A stretch of 64,000 nt of DNA from Microbacterium thalassium (GTDB taxonomy: Bacteria; Actinomycetota; Actinomycetes; Actinomycetales; Microbacteriaceae): positions 1,550,001-1,614,000 of the forward strand of contig NZ_JACHML010000001.1 in assembly GCF_014208045.1 (NCBI RefSeq). Reading direction: 5' to 3'. The notes beneath the pieces were generated by a model. The model searched no databases. It saw nothing but the letters and a program-made list of their open reading frames with translations, and was not told the origin of the DNA. Made by a program: the position numbers and the translations under genes. Below are positions 26,697-37,582 of the stretch, piece by piece. Numbering within the stretch: the first letter of the stretch is position 1; each line of letters begins with the position of its first letter.

Positions 26697-28019
26697 TTAA
26701 CCTATTCTCTCGCGTCGACCGAGGATGCCCTGTGGTCGGAACAGCAGGATCACGATGAGGATGAACAGTCCGCTGGCGAACTTCAGGTCCGCCGGGATCC
26801 ACAGGCTCGACGCCTCGACCACGACGCCGACGATGAGCGCTCCGATGAGCGCGCCGTAGGCGGTGCCGAGGCCGCCGAGCACGACCGCGGCGAACATCAG
26901 CAGCAGCAGCTGCGCGCCCATGTCCCAGCGGATGCCGGGGCGGTAGTACGCGTAGAGGATGCCCGCGAGCGCGGCGAGGGCGCTCGCGAGGATCCACACG
27001 ACGCGGACGACGAAATCGACGTCGATGCCCGATGCCGCAGCCAGCGACGGGTTGTCCGAGATCGCGCGCGTCGCCTTGCCGATGCGGGACTTGGTGAGCC
27101 AGAAGGCGAACGCGACGATGACGGCGATCGAGATGCCGATCGACGCCAGGTCGATCACGCTCATCTGCACCGCGCCGAACAGCGGGATCTTCTGCGCCGA
27201 GGCGCCGGGCAGCTGGAGCGTTCCGCCGCCGATGAAGAACTGGAAGATGTAGCGCATCGCGAGCGAGAGCCCGATGCTGACGATCATGAGCTGGACGATG
27301 CCGACCCGCCTCTTGCGCAGCGGGCGCCACAGACCCCAGTCCATGACGAAGCCCAGCACCGCGCCGAGGACCACCGCGATCGGATAGCCGAGCCACCACG
27401 GCAGAGCCGCGGCCGACGTGCCGACCAGGAGGAACCCGGCTATCGCCCCGAAGGTCACCATCTCGCCGTGCGCGAAGTTGGAGATGCCGGTCGTCCCGTA
27501 GACGAGCGTCAGACCGACCGCCGCAAGCGCCAGCATCAGTCCGAAGCTGATGCCCTGGACCACGCGCTGCACGAGCTGGTCGAAGAAGCTCGTCACGTTG
27601 CGCTCGCCCTCGCCGATGAAGAAGTTCACCGTGACGCGACCGCCCTGGCTCATCTCGACTTCCTTGACGTTGGGCGTGTCGTCCGCCTCATCGACGACCG
27701 CGATGCCCTCGGGCAGCGTGTTCTCGTCGAGCGTGACGACGTATTCCTCGCCGCGCTCGGGCACGAACACGACCCACTGGCCGTTCTCGTCGGTGACGAC
27801 CTCCTGCAGCCCGCCGGGGCCGTCGATGGTGAGCGCGACGCCCTCCAGCGGCTCCCCGTCGAGCTGGACGTTGCCGCTGATGCGATAGGGGTCGCCCTCG
27901 GCGGCGAAGGCCGGAGCCGACGCCGCGAACACGCCCAGGAGCATCAGGAACAACGCCACGAGTGCGGAGACCGTTCGCGCACGCCGCCAGGGCGATGCGA
28001 CCTCAGTCGTAGGACTCAC
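26697..28019 (-). CDS. livH: LivH-type permease with an N-terminal secreted beta-sandwich-like domain
   Basis: With GTG at 28019 (GGGAGG seven bases upstream) the protein has 440 residues. It starts with a Sec signal (TVSALVALFLMLLGVFAASAPAFA, cleavage near residue 40). A domain of about 85 residues follows (YRISGNVQLDGEPLEGVALTID ... TDENGQWVVFVP ... YVVTLDENTLPEG, in parts) that looks like a carboxypeptidase-regulatory or CnaB-like beta sandwich. The permease itself begins near residue 135 (GISFGLMLALAAVGLTLVYG, FAHGEMVTFGA). Standard LivH is about 290 residues and lacks such a domain. It may contact the binding lipoprotein or the wall. First gene of livHMGF. Confidence 0.88.
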   Translation of the reverse strand: MSPTTEVASPWRRARTVSALVALFLMLLGVFAASAPAFAAEGDPYRISGNVQLDGEPLEGVALTIDGPGGLQEVVTDENGQWVVFVPERGEEYVVTLDENTLPEGIAVVDEADDTPNVKEVEMSQGGRVTVNFFIGEGERNVTSFFDQLVQRVVQGISFGLMLALAAVGLTLVYGTTGISNFAHGEMVTFGAIAGFLLVGTSAAALPWWLGYPIAVVLGAVLGFVMDWGLWRPLRKRRVGIVQLMIVSIGLSLAMRYIFQFFIGGGTLQLPGASAQKIPLFGAVQMSVIDLASIGISIAVIVAFAFWLTKSRIGKATRAISDNPSLAAASGIDVDFVVRVVWILASALAALAGILYAYYRPGIRWDMGAQLLLLMFAAVVLGGLGTAYGALIGALIVGVVVEASSLWIPADLKFASGLFILIVILLFRPQGILGRRERIG

Positions 28020-28211
28020 GAAACCTCCCAGTCCGGCACCACGCGCGCCGAGGCTCGGGTCGCATCGGCCGTGATGATCGACGGTACGAGCGTAATGTGT
28101 CGGCGGTGTTTCGCCCAGGAAACTCCCAGACGCCGTGACCGGATCGGAATGCGCCGCCCGACAGAGCGACCGGGGCCTCGCGCGCGGGAACAAAAGGGGT
28201 CCCCGGACGAT

Positions 28212-28217
28212 TAGAAT
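28212..28217 (+). promoter_or_regulatory. -10 TAGAAT of guaB
   Basis: TAGAAT lies about 90 bp before the guaB ATG, leaving a leader of roughly 80 nt. No good -35 is visible at 17-18 bp. The 28020-28306 gap between livH and guaB holds the promoters for both directions and no gene. Confidence 0.45.
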
Positions 28218-28279
28218 CTGATGTCGGCGCATTCTGCGCGCCGGCCGTCGTCGTCCACCTCGAGCACGCCGCCCGATGA

Positions 28280-29809
<1,530 letters not shown>

Positions 29810-29819
29810 GCGGCGGCGA

Positions 29820-31238
29820 TCACCACCGCGTGAACACCAGGTGCAGCACGACGAGCGCGCTCGCCAGCTGCACGATCAGGCCCGCTCGCTGCCACCGCAC
29901 CGGCAGCAGCGCCGTTCCGACGAGCATCCACGGCACGAACGGCAGCCAGATGCGCTCCACTTCGGCGCGGCTCATCTGCGACGCCGTCGCGAGCAGGCAC
30001 ATCGCGACCCCTGCGAGGGCCAGCAGCGCGACGGCGCGGCGCCCGCGGGGCTGGGCGGTGGGGCGGATGCCGTCGACCACCGCAGCCCCGATGCCGGCGC
30101 CGACCCACGGCCCCGCGCTCACGGCGACCGCCGCCAGGTCGGCCCACGTCCAGTACGCCCCGGGGCGGTCGCTGGCGATGCCCGCCCAGTAGCGCTCGCG
30201 CAGCACGGGGAAGGCCTCCCACCAGGCGAAGCCGAACACCGCGAACACCCCGACGACGGCGAGCCCGGCGACGGCGACCCACGGGATCGGGCGCCATGAG
30301 CGGGCCAGCCACAGCACGGTGAGCGCCAGGACGGCCAGCAGCGGCAGGCCGTACGACATCATGACGCAGTACCCGTAGAGCAGGCCGGCGCCGAGCGACC
30401 CCGCGATCATGGCCCCGGTGCGCCGCGTCGTCGCCGCGACGGCCAGCGCGAACGTCGCCCACGCCGCGACCGCCGCGAACATCGCATCCGCCGACACGCA
30501 CATCCAGATGGCCGCCGGCCCCACGGTCAGGAACGGGGCGGCGCGCCGCGCCAGCTGCTCGGAGCCCAGGAGCCGCGTCGTCTGCAGCACGGCGATCGCG
30601 GTCGTGCCCGCGATGAGCGTGATCACGATCCCGGCGGCGATGGCGCCGCCCAGCCCGATCGCGACGAGGCCGACGAAGAAGAGCGTCGCGCCCGGCGGGT
30701 GTCCGGCCACGTGCACGGCCCAGTTGTCCTCGGCGTCGATCGGGATCCGTTCGATGAAACCGCGCAGGAACGCGGGGACGTCGGCCACCACGATCCGCGC
30801 GGTCCGCAGGTACTCCGTCTTCTCGTCGAGGATGCCGCCGATGCCGTACCAGCCGTCGATGAGCCCGAGCGCCAGCATCCACGCGACGCCCCAGCCGTAC
30901 ACGACCCACAGCAGGCGGCGCCACGACCAGCCCGCCGCGCGCGGCGCGTAGATCACGGTGAGGACGGCCAGCAGGATCGCGGCCGGCGTCCCGGGCCCGA
31001 TGCCCGGGTCCCAGATCGCGTGCAGCGGCGGGAAGTGCCCCGCCCGGACGTTCCATCCGGTCGCGGCCGGGATGATGACGGATGCCGCGATCAGCAGCAC
31101 CGTGACGATGACGCCGATCAGCCCGGCGCGCGACCGCGCGCGATCGCCGTCCTCGGCGGTCGCGGCCTCGGAGTCCGCGGGCGAACGCGGCGGCGACGTC
31201 GTGCCCCCGGCATCCGCTCTCTCGTCGCTCCCGCTCAC
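29820..31238 (-). CDS. polytopic membrane protein, possible GT-C-type glycosyltransferase
   Basis: 472 residues with about ten to twelve helices after a 35-residue hydrophilic acidic N terminus. The segment WAVHVAGHPPGATLFF on an outside loop resembles the catalytic-loop region seen in ArnT- and PMT-like GT-C transferases, and the first outer loop has conserved-looking acidic residues (IWDPG, DEKTEYLRT). It could transfer a sugar from a lipid carrier, but no family motif is decisive. It converges with guaB with a 10-bp gap. Confidence 0.7.
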   Translation of the reverse strand: MSGSDERADAGGTTSPPRSPADSEAATAEDGDRARSRAGLIGVIVTVLLIAASVIIPAATGWNVRAGHFPPLHAIWDPGIGPGTPAAILLAVLTVIYAPRAAGWSWRRLLWVVYGWGVAWMLALGLIDGWYGIGGILDEKTEYLRTARIVVADVPAFLRGFIERIPIDAEDNWAVHVAGHPPGATLFFVGLVAIGLGGAIAAGIVITLIAGTTAIAVLQTTRLLGSEQLARRAAPFLTVGPAAIWMCVSADAMFAAVAAWATFALAVAATTRRTGAMIAGSLGAGLLYGYCVMMSYGLPLLAVLALTVLWLARSWRPIPWVAVAGLAVVGVFAVFGFAWWEAFPVLRERYWAGIASDRPGAYWTWADLAAVAVSAGPWVGAGIGAAVVDGIRPTAQPRGRRAVALLALAGVAMCLLATASQMSRAEVERIWLPFVPWMLVGTALLPVRWQRAGLIVQLASALVVLHLVFTRW

Positions 31239-31298
31239 GCGACCAGCCTGACAGGCGGATGCGCCGCGCGCCGGTTACGGAATGCTGACGTACCTGTG

Positions 31299-31380
31299 CT
31301 CCGAGCGTCGGAGAATCCGCCCTTCGTCGGAGGATCCGGTCGACATGCTCCGACTTTCGCCCGATTCTCCGACGTTCGGC
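31299..31380 (+). repeat. palindromic dispersed element, copy 3, intergenic
   Basis: CGAGCGTCGGAGAATCC, TTCGTCGGAGGATCCGG, ATGCTCCGACTTTCG, GATTCTCCGACGTTCGG: left and right outer arms GTCGGAGAATC and GATTCTCCGAC are perfect complements. In one plus-strand frame it would spell RASENPPFVGGSG, parallel to the rimI and methyltransferase copies, although no gene uses that frame here. Confidence 0.85.
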
Positions 31381-31427
31381 AACGGCGTCGGTCGCCAGGG
31401 GAGCGGATGCCGCCGCCGGCCCGGGCC

Positions 31428-31853
31428 TCAGACATCGAGCGGCGTGAGCACCGCGACCGGGATCGTCCGGCCGGACTTCACGGCGTATCCCTGGACCCCG
31501 GGGACGTGGTCGACGATCCTGGCCCACTGCGCGTCGCGCTCGGGCCCCGTCAGCTCGCGCACGCGGGCGCGGAACGCGCGGTCGCCGGCCTGCACGGTCG
31601 TCTCGCCGGCCGCGCGCAGGTTCTTGAACCAGTCCGGGTCGCGCGGCGAGCCGGCGCCGGTGCCCCACACCACGAACGCGTCGCCGTCGCGCAGCGACGC
31701 CACGCACGTCGGCCGGGGCTCGCCCGAGCGTCGTCCGGGCGTCGTCAGCAGCAGCACGCGCGGCGGGCCGCCGCCGTTCATCGCACGCCCGTTCGTGCGC
31801 CGGTACAGCCAGACGCCCAATCGCGCGCCGGTCCGTGTGAAGAAGCCGCTCAT
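31428..31853 (-). CDS. F420/deazaflavin-dependent nitroreductase family protein
   Basis: 141-residue split-barrel protein of the DDN family. RVLLLTTPGRRSGEPRPTC resembles the family motif T-x-GRxSG that binds the cofactor phosphate, and GSPRDPDWFKNLRAAGETTVQ is the second motif. Members reduce diverse substrates with F420H2 or FMN; the role here is unknown. The ATG at 31853 is chosen over the long upstream frame because it starts the family's hydrophobic N-terminal helix. A second member lies at 54528. Confidence 0.85.
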   Translation of the reverse strand: MSGFFTRTGARLGVWLYRRTNGRAMNGGGPPRVLLLTTPGRRSGEPRPTCVASLRDGDAFVVWGTGAGSPRDPDWFKNLRAAGETTVQAGDRAFRARVRELTGPERDAQWARIVDHVPGVQGYAVKSGRTIPVAVLTPLDV

Positions 31854-31932
31854 GGCATCACCCGCCCCCGCTGGCGATCCTGCCACCGTGCGGTCCGGGT
31901 GTCGATGCGCTCCCGCCGCCCACTCCCTGTGC

Positions 31933-31985
31933 TCTCGCCGAGTGCACAGGCTCGTGACGGTCGACAGCGTGTGCACTCGGCGAGA
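31933..31985. repeat. perfect 16-bp inverted repeat between the DDN gene and guaB3
   Basis: TCTCGCCGAGTGCACA (31933-31948) and TGTGCACTCGGCGAGA (31970-31985) are perfect complements over 16 bp around a 21-bp spacer. A degenerate further half (TGTGCCCTCGCCGA) follows, and CCTGTGC/GCACAGG overlaps the left arm. The array looks like an intergenic repeat unit more than a terminator. Confidence 0.65.
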
Positions 31986-32049
31986 AGATGTGCCCTCGCC
32001 GATGGAGGGCGGATGCCGTATGCCTCCGGAGGCGGGCGAGCCCGGACGG

Positions 32050-32055
32050 TAGGCT
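32050..32055 (+). promoter_or_regulatory. -10 TAGGCT of the guaB3 operon, leaderless type
   Basis: TAGGCT ends six bases before the GTG at 32062. An ATG lies two codons further in and could be the alternative start. Confidence 0.6.
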
Positions 32056-32061
32056 GGGGCC

Positions 32062-33186
32062 GTGACCATGGAGATCGAACTCGGCCGCGCCAAGCGCGCC
32101 CGCCGCGCCTACACGTTCGACGACATCGCGGTCGTGCCCTCCCGGCGCACCCGCAACCCCGAGGACGTCTCGACAGCGTGGTCGATCGACGCCTTCCAGT
32201 TCGACATCCCGGTGCTGGGCGCCCCGATGGACTCCGTCGTGAGCCCCGCGACCGCCATCATGCTCGGCAAGCTCGGCGGACTCGGCGTCCTGGACCTCGA
32301 GGGCCTGTGGACCCGGTACGACGACCCGGAGCCGCTGCTCGAGGAGATCGCGTCGCTCCCGGATGCCGGGGCCACGCGCCGCATGCAGGAGCTGTACGCC
32401 GAGCCCATCAAGCCCGAGCTCGTGCGTGACCGCATCGCCGAGATCCGCGCGGCCGGCGTCACCGTCGCCGGCTCCCTCACGCCGCAGCGGACGCAGCAGC
32501 TGTACGAGACCGTCGTGGCCGCCGGCGTCGACCTGTTCGTCATCCGCGGCACCACGGTCTCGGCCGAGCACGTCTCGAGCGTGGAGCAGCCGCTGAACCT
32601 CAAGAAGTTCATCTACGACCTCGACGTCCCGGTCATCGTCGGCGGCGCCGCGACGTACACCGCGGCCCTGCACCTCATGCGCACCGGCGCGGCCGGCGTC
32701 CTCGTCGGCTTCGGCGGGGGAGCGGCTTCGACCACGCGCGCGACCCTCGGCGTCCACATGCCCATGGCCACCGCCGTCGCCGACGTCGCCGGCGCGCGCC
32801 GCGACTACCTCGATGAGTCGGGCGGCCGCTACGTGCACGTCATCGCCGACGGGGGCGTGGGCACCTCCGGCGACATCGTCAAAGCGCTCGCGATGGGGGC
32901 GGATGCCGTCATGCTCGGCGTCGCGCTCGCCCGCGCCACCGACGCGCCCGGCCGGGGCCACCACTGGGGCCCCGAGTCGCACCACGCGAAGCTGCCGCGC
33001 GGACGCCGCGTGACCGTCGACCAGGTGGGCACGCTGGAATCGGTGCTGTACGGCCCCGCTCCGGTCGCCGACGGCACCGCCAACCTCATCGGCGCCCTGC
33101 GGAAGTCCATGGCCACCACCGGCTACTCCGATCTCAAGGAGTTCCAGCGGGTCGAGGTCGTGGTGGCCCCGTACGCCACACGATGA
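32062..33186 (+). CDS. guaB3: GuaB3 family IMP dehydrogenase-like protein
   Basis: 374 residues, TIM-barrel protein of the actinobacterial GuaB3 family without CBS domains. It opens VTMEIELGRAKRARRAYTFDD and has VVPSRRTRNPEDVSTAW, VIADGGVGTSGDIVKALAMGADAVMLG and LIGALRKSMATTGY. Where IMPDH has the catalytic Cys (GPGSICTTR) this protein has Ser223 in GGGAASTTRATLG, so classical IMPDH or GMP-reductase chemistry is doubtful. Its stop overlaps the SURF1 gene start (ATGA). Confidence 0.92.
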   Translation: MTMEIELGRAKRARRAYTFDDIAVVPSRRTRNPEDVSTAWSIDAFQFDIPVLGAPMDSVVSPATAIMLGKLGGLGVLDLEGLWTRYDDPEPLLEEIASLPDAGATRRMQELYAEPIKPELVRDRIAEIRAAGVTVAGSLTPQRTQQLYETVVAAGVDLFVIRGTTVSAEHVSSVEQPLNLKKFIYDLDVPVIVGGAATYTAALHLMRTGAAGVLVGFGGGAASTTRATLGVHMPMATAVADVAGARRDYLDESGGRYVHVIADGGVGTSGDIVKALAMGADAVMLGVALARATDAPGRGHHWGPESHHAKLPRGRRVTVDQVGTLESVLYGPAPVADGTANLIGALRKSMATTGYSDLKEFQRVEVVVAPYATR

Positions 33187-34100
33187 CGGACGCGGCCCCC
33201 GAGCTTCCCGACGACGAGGTCTTCCCGCCGACGCTGCGGGAGGTCATGATCCGGCCGCGCTGGATCGCGCTGCTGCTGCTGTGCCTGGTCGTGGCGGGCG
33301 TGTTCGCCTGGCTCGGCCAGTGGCAGCTCGCGCGCGCGATCACGACCGACCCGCTGCCGCCGGGGGCGACCGAGCAGGTCGAGCCGATCGAAGACATCCT
33401 CGAGCCCGGCGCGTATCTGCCCGAGCCGCTCGTCGGCCAGAAGGTCTCGGTGAGCGGCTGGTGGATCGACACCGACTTCCTCGTCGTCGGATCGCGCTTC
33501 AACGACGGCGCCGAGGGGTACTGGGTCACCGGCCAGCTCCGGCTGTGGGACGGCGAGGGCGGTTTCGACCAGGGCGACGCCCCGGTCTCGCTCGCCGTCG
33601 CGATCGGCTGGGCGCCCACCCTCGAGGCCGCGCAGCAGGCGGCATCCGATCTCGAAGACGACATCGCCGGCCGCGACCTCGACGCTCCCGCCGAGCTCAC
33701 CGGACGCCTCGTGTCCGACGAGGGCCCGTCGCTGCCGCCGCGCGACGGCGATCCGTGGGCGATGGACCGCATGTCGCCGGCGATGCTGCTGGGCCAGTGG
33801 AACGACGTCGAGGACCTGTCGGTGTACCGCGCGTACCTCGTCGCGGACGAGCCGTGGGGCGACCTCGAGGCGATCTCGTCGCCGCCGCCCGACGAGTCCG
33901 GCGCGGTGAATTGGCTGAACATCTTCTACGCCGCCGAGTGGGCCATCTTCGCCGGGTTCGCGTTCTACCTCTGGTACCGCCTCGCGCGCGACCAGTGGGA
34001 GCGCGAGGTCGAGGACCTCGAGGACATGAAGGCGGATGCCGCGGCCGCGGCATCGGGCGCCGGCGACTCCCCGGCGGGCGGGTCGGGAACGGCCGACTAG
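33183..34100 (+). CDS. SURF1 family protein (cytochrome oxidase assembly)
   Basis: 305 residues. An N-terminal helix (WIALLLLCLVVAGVFAWLGQWQLAR) with the SURF1-typical LGxWQ motif, an outer domain with VSVSGWWIDTDFLVVGSRFNDG and the late aromatic positions of the family, and a C-terminal helix (WAIFAGFAFYLWYRLARD) followed by an acidic Ala-rich tail. SURF1 helps insert heme a into aa3-type oxidase. It is translationally coupled to guaB3 by ATGA. Confidence 0.85.
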   Translation: MTDAAPELPDDEVFPPTLREVMIRPRWIALLLLCLVVAGVFAWLGQWQLARAITTDPLPPGATEQVEPIEDILEPGAYLPEPLVGQKVSVSGWWIDTDFLVVGSRFNDGAEGYWVTGQLRLWDGEGGFDQGDAPVSLAVAIGWAPTLEAAQQAASDLEDDIAGRDLDAPAELTGRLVSDEGPSLPPRDGDPWAMDRMSPAMLLGQWNDVEDLSVYRAYLVADEPWGDLEAISSPPPDESGAVNWLNIFYAAEWAIFAGFAFYLWYRLARDQWEREVEDLEDMKADAAAAASGAGDSPAGGSGTAD

Positions 34101-34103
34101 ACT
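34098..34103 (+). promoter_or_regulatory. -10 TAGACT upstream of the DUF3817 gene
   Basis: TAGACT ends seven bases before the ATG at 34111 and overlaps the SURF1 stop. GGAGG also lies in this gap, so both leaderless initiation and translation of read-through mRNA are possible. Confidence 0.5.
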
Positions 34104-34110
34104 GGAGGCC

Positions 34111-34611
34111 ATGCCCCGCGCCCCCAAGCTCGCCTCGTTCCCGGCGATCCGCGGAGCCCTGAAGTTCTACCAGGTCGCGTCCGTCATCACGGGCACGATG
34201 CTGCTGCTCCTCGTGGCCGAGATGATCGCCAAGTACGGGCTCGGCTACGAGCTCTTCCTGGGCGGCTCCGGCGGGTTCCTGTGGTTCGCCCCTGTCGTCG
34301 AAGGCCCCGAGGGCCTGGAGTCCACCGGCGACGGGTTCAACCTGTCGCTGGGCATCCTCGTCGCCCACGGCTGGTTCTATGTCGTGTACCTGTTCGCGTG
34401 CTTCCGCGTGTGGAGCCTCATGCGGTGGAACTTCCTGCGCCTGGCTATGCTCGCCTCGGGCGGCATCGTGCCGCTGCTGTCGTTCTTCATGGAGGCGATC
34501 GTGGGCCGCGAGGTCAAGGCGTACCTGCAGCAGCGCGAGGACGAAGAGCTCCACACACGAGCCGAGCGCTCGTCCCTCACCCACGAGATCCCGACGGAGA
34601 ACAAGCGGTGA
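34111..34611 (+). CDS. DUF3817 membrane protein
   Basis: 166 residues, three to four helices: [20 protein letters not shown] near the start, [19 protein letters not shown] in the middle and [20 protein letters not shown] late, with a hydrophilic acidic tail. This is the DUF3817 pattern common in actinobacteria between SURF1-like and guaA genes. Function is unknown. The stop overlaps the guaA GTG (GTGA). Confidence 0.88.
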   Translation: MPRAPKLASFPAIRGALKFYQVASVITGTMLLLLVAEMIAKYGLGYELFLGGSGGFLWFAPVVEGPEGLESTGDGFNLSLGILVAHGWFYVVYLFACFRVWSLMRWNFLRLAMLASGGIVPLLSFFMEAIVGREVKAYLQQREDEELHTRAERSSLTHEIPTENKR

Positions 34612-36191
34612 CCCAGCAGACCGAGATCAGCCAGCGCCCCGTCCTCGTCGTCGACTTCGGCGCCCAGTACGCCCAGCTCATCGCACGGCGCGTGCGCGAA
34701 GCCGGCGTGTACAGCGAGATCGTGCCGCACACGGCATCCGCCGCCGAGATCGCCGAGAAGAACCCGATCGGCATCATCCTCTCGGGCGGACCGTCGTCGG
34801 TCTACGAAGAGGGTGCGCCCAAGCTCGACTCCGGCGTGTTCGACCTGAACGTGCCCACGCTGGGCATCTGCTACGGCTTCCAGGTGATGGCGCAGGCGCT
34901 CGGCGGCGAGGTCGCCAACACGGGCCTGCGCGAATACGGCGCCACCGACGCGAGCATCGTCCATGACGAGAGCGTCCTGTTCGCCGGTCAGCCGGTGGAG
35001 CAGAACGTGTGGATGAGCCATGGCGACCAGGTGTCGCACGCGCCGGCGGGCTTCGAGGTGCTCGCCCGCACCGGCGCGACGCCGGTCGCGGCGTTCGGCA
35101 ACGACGCCCGCAGGATGTACGGCGTGCAGTGGCACCCCGAGGTCAAGCACTCCGACCACGGTCAGCGGATCATCGAGAACTTCCTGCTGAAGGCGGCGGG
35201 CCTTCCCGCCGACTGGAACAGCGGCAACGTCATCGCCGAGCAGGTGGCACGCATCCAGGAGCAGATCGGCACCGGCCGCGTCATCTGCGGCCTCTCCGGC
35301 GGCGTCGACTCCGCCGTCGCGGCGGCGCTCGTGCACAAGGCCGTCGGCGACCAGCTGGTCTGCATCTTCGTCGACCACGGACTGCTGCGGAAGGGCGAGC
35401 GCGAGCAGGTCGAGCAGGACTACGTCGCGTCGACCGGCGTGCGCCTGGTCACCGTCGACGCCCGCGAGCGCTTCCTCACGGCGCTCGCCGGGATCAGCGA
35501 CCCCGAGCACAAGCGCAAGGTCATCGGTCGCGAGTTCATCCGCACGTTCGAGCAGGCCGAGGCCGAGCTCGTCGCCGAGGCCGAGGCCGACGGCCAGCCC
35601 ATCCGCTTCCTCGTGCAGGGGACGCTGTACCCCGACGTCGTCGAGTCCGGCGGGGGCTCCGGCACCGCGAACATCAAGAGCCACCACAACGTCGGCGGAC
35701 TCCCCGAAGACCTTCAGTTCGAGCTCGTCGAGCCGCTGCGGACCCTCTTCAAGGACGAGGTGCGCGCGATCGGCCGCGAACTGGGTCTTCCCGAGGTCAT
35801 CGTCGGCCGCCAGCCGTTTCCGGGCCCCGGCCTCGGCATCCGGATCGTGGGCGAGGTCACCGCTGACCGTCTCGCGATTCTGCAGGACGCCGACGCCATC
35901 GCCCGCGAGGAGCTGACCAAGGCGGGGCTGGACGGCGAGATCTGGCAGTGCCCCGTCGTGCTGCTCGCCGACGTCCGCTCGGTGGGCGTGCAGGGCGACG
36001 GCCGCACCTACGGGCACCCGATCGTGCTGCGTCCCGTCTCGAGCGAGGACGCCATGACCGCCGACTGGACGCGCCTGCCGTACGACGTGCTGTCGCGCAT
36101 CTCGAACCGCATCACGAACGAGGTCCGCGAGGTCAACCGCGTCGTGCTCGATGTCACGTCGAAGCCGCCGGGGACCATCGAGTGGGAGTGA
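34608..36191 (+). CDS. guaA: GMP synthase (glutamine-hydrolysing)
   Basis: 527 residues. A class I glutaminase domain ([13 protein letters not shown], nucleophile Cys in [12 protein letters not shown], His-Glu in [11 protein letters not shown]) is followed by the ATP pyrophosphatase domain with P-loop [14 protein letters not shown] near residue 232 and a dimerisation domain ending [15 protein letters not shown]. It converts XMP to GMP with glutamine and ATP, directly after guaB. The GTG start overlaps the preceding stop. Confidence 0.98.
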   Translation: MTQQTEISQRPVLVVDFGAQYAQLIARRVREAGVYSEIVPHTASAAEIAEKNPIGIILSGGPSSVYEEGAPKLDSGVFDLNVPTLGICYGFQVMAQALGGEVANTGLREYGATDASIVHDESVLFAGQPVEQNVWMSHGDQVSHAPAGFEVLARTGATPVAAFGNDARRMYGVQWHPEVKHSDHGQRIIENFLLKAAGLPADWNSGNVIAEQVARIQEQIGTGRVICGLSGGVDSAVAAALVHKAVGDQLVCIFVDHGLLRKGEREQVEQDYVASTGVRLVTVDARERFLTALAGISDPEHKRKVIGREFIRTFEQAEAELVAEAEADGQPIRFLVQGTLYPDVVESGGGSGTANIKSHHNVGGLPEDLQFELVEPLRTLFKDEVRAIGRELGLPEVIVGRQPFPGPGLGIRIVGEVTADRLAILQDADAIAREELTKAGLDGEIWQCPVVLLADVRSVGVQGDGRTYGHPIVLRPVSSEDAMTADWTRLPYDVLSRISNRITNEVREVNRVVLDVTSKPPGTIEWE

Positions 36192-36210
36192 CCCGGGCAG
36201 GGGAGACGGC

Positions 36211-37575
36211 GTGACGGAGCTGCCCGACGCCGAGTACCTGATGCTGTCGAGCCGGCTCATCCCGGGACTCGACGGCGGGTTCACGATCGCGTCGCTCGCG
36301 CGCGCCCGGCTGCTCGCGGACAGCGGCGCCGACCCGGTGCTGCTGACGGTCGACGCCGGGACCCCCGCGGCCCACGCCGAGCACCGCCGCGAGTTCGTCG
36401 CACGCGGTCAGGCGCGGTCGGTCGACGCGTTCGCGAACCTGTTCGACGACGCCGTCGCCGACCCCTCCTGGCTGCGGAACGCCGCCCGGCCGGGCGAGGC
36501 GACGCCGGGCGTGGAGTACCGCGAGATCCCGGATGCCGAGGGCCGCCCGCTCGTGTCGCTGCCGGTGGTCCGCGATCCGGACTGGCACCTCACCGACGCC
36601 GCGGTGGTCGTGCACGGCGCGGGCGTGATCGCGGGGTTCCGCGGGCTGTATCGCGCCTGGCTCGAGTTCGTCGTGCGTCAGGCGCGCGAGCGCGCGGGTG
36701 ACCCCGCACGACTGGTCGTGCTGGTGTGCGAGGCGCGGCAGATCGGCGAGATGCTCGTCGACTGGGCGGATCCCGATGTGCGCCTCGTGCACACCGTGCA
36801 CAACTCGCATCTGCCGGCCCCGTACGACGACCCGGATGCCGCCATCGAGGGCCTGTGGGGGCGTTGGCTCGCCGTCGCCGACCGCTTCGATGCCGTGCTG
36901 TGGCCCACGGCGGCCCAGCGCGACGAGGTCATCGCCCGGTACGGCGACCCCGGCACGTTCGCGGTCGTGCCCAACGGCATCGAGCTGGGCTCCGAGCCGC
37001 CGGAGCCGGCATCCCGTGATGGGCGGCTGGTCGTGATGGTCAACCGGCTCGCCCCGCAGAAGCGGGTCGACGTCGCGATCCGGGCATTCCAGCGCGTGGT
37101 CGAGGCCGTGCCCGATGCGCGACTCGACGTCTACGGCGACGGCCCGCTGCGCGCCCAGCTGCAGGAGCTCATCGACACGCTCGGTCTCGCCTCGAACGTG
37201 TCGCTGCGGGGAGCGACCCTCGAGCGCGACGCGATCCTCGACACCGCCGCCGTGTTCGTCTCGACGTCGGACTTCGAGGGTCAGGGCCTGTCGATCGCCG
37301 AGGCCCTCGCCCGCGGGGTCGCCGTCGTCGCCACCGACGCCCGGTACGGCCCGCGCGAGACGATCGGAGATGCGGGGGCCGTGGTGCCCGTCGGCGACGC
37401 GGACGCCGTGGCGGACGCCGTGATCGCCCTGCTGCAGGACGAGCCCCGCCGCGCGGAGCTCGCGACCGCCGCGCGGACAGCCGCCCGCACACTCGAAGCG
37501 GACGCCGTGCGGCCCGCCCTCATCGCCGCCCTCGCCGCGGCGGCGACCCGGCCCAGCCGGCGCGCCGAGTCCTGA
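36211..37575 (+). CDS. GT4-family glycosyltransferase
   Basis: 454 residues, GT-B fold. C-terminal half has VVPNGIELGSEPP, RLVVMVNRLAPQKRVDVAIRAF and VFVSTSDFEGQGLSIAEALARG, the donor-binding E-x7-E motif of GT4 enzymes. The N-terminal half (LSSRLIPGLDGGFTIASLARARLL) resembles poly(glycerol-phosphate) alpha-glucosyltransferases that decorate wall teichoic polymers, which is the likeliest role. GTG start at 36211 follows GGGGAGA, 19 bp after the guaA stop. Confidence 0.85.
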   Translation: MTELPDAEYLMLSSRLIPGLDGGFTIASLARARLLADSGADPVLLTVDAGTPAAHAEHRREFVARGQARSVDAFANLFDDAVADPSWLRNAARPGEATPGVEYREIPDAEGRPLVSLPVVRDPDWHLTDAAVVVHGAGVIAGFRGLYRAWLEFVVRQARERAGDPARLVVLVCEARQIGEMLVDWADPDVRLVHTVHNSHLPAPYDDPDAAIEGLWGRWLAVADRFDAVLWPTAAQRDEVIARYGDPGTFAVVPNGIELGSEPPEPASRDGRLVVMVNRLAPQKRVDVAIRAFQRVVEAVPDARLDVYGDGPLRAQLQELIDTLGLASNVSLRGATLERDAILDTAAVFVSTSDFEGQGLSIAEALARGVAVVATDARYGPRETIGDAGAVVPVGDADAVADAVIALLQDEPRRAELATAARTAARTLEADAVRPALIAALAAAATRPSRRAES

Positions 37576-37582
37576 GCGGCGG

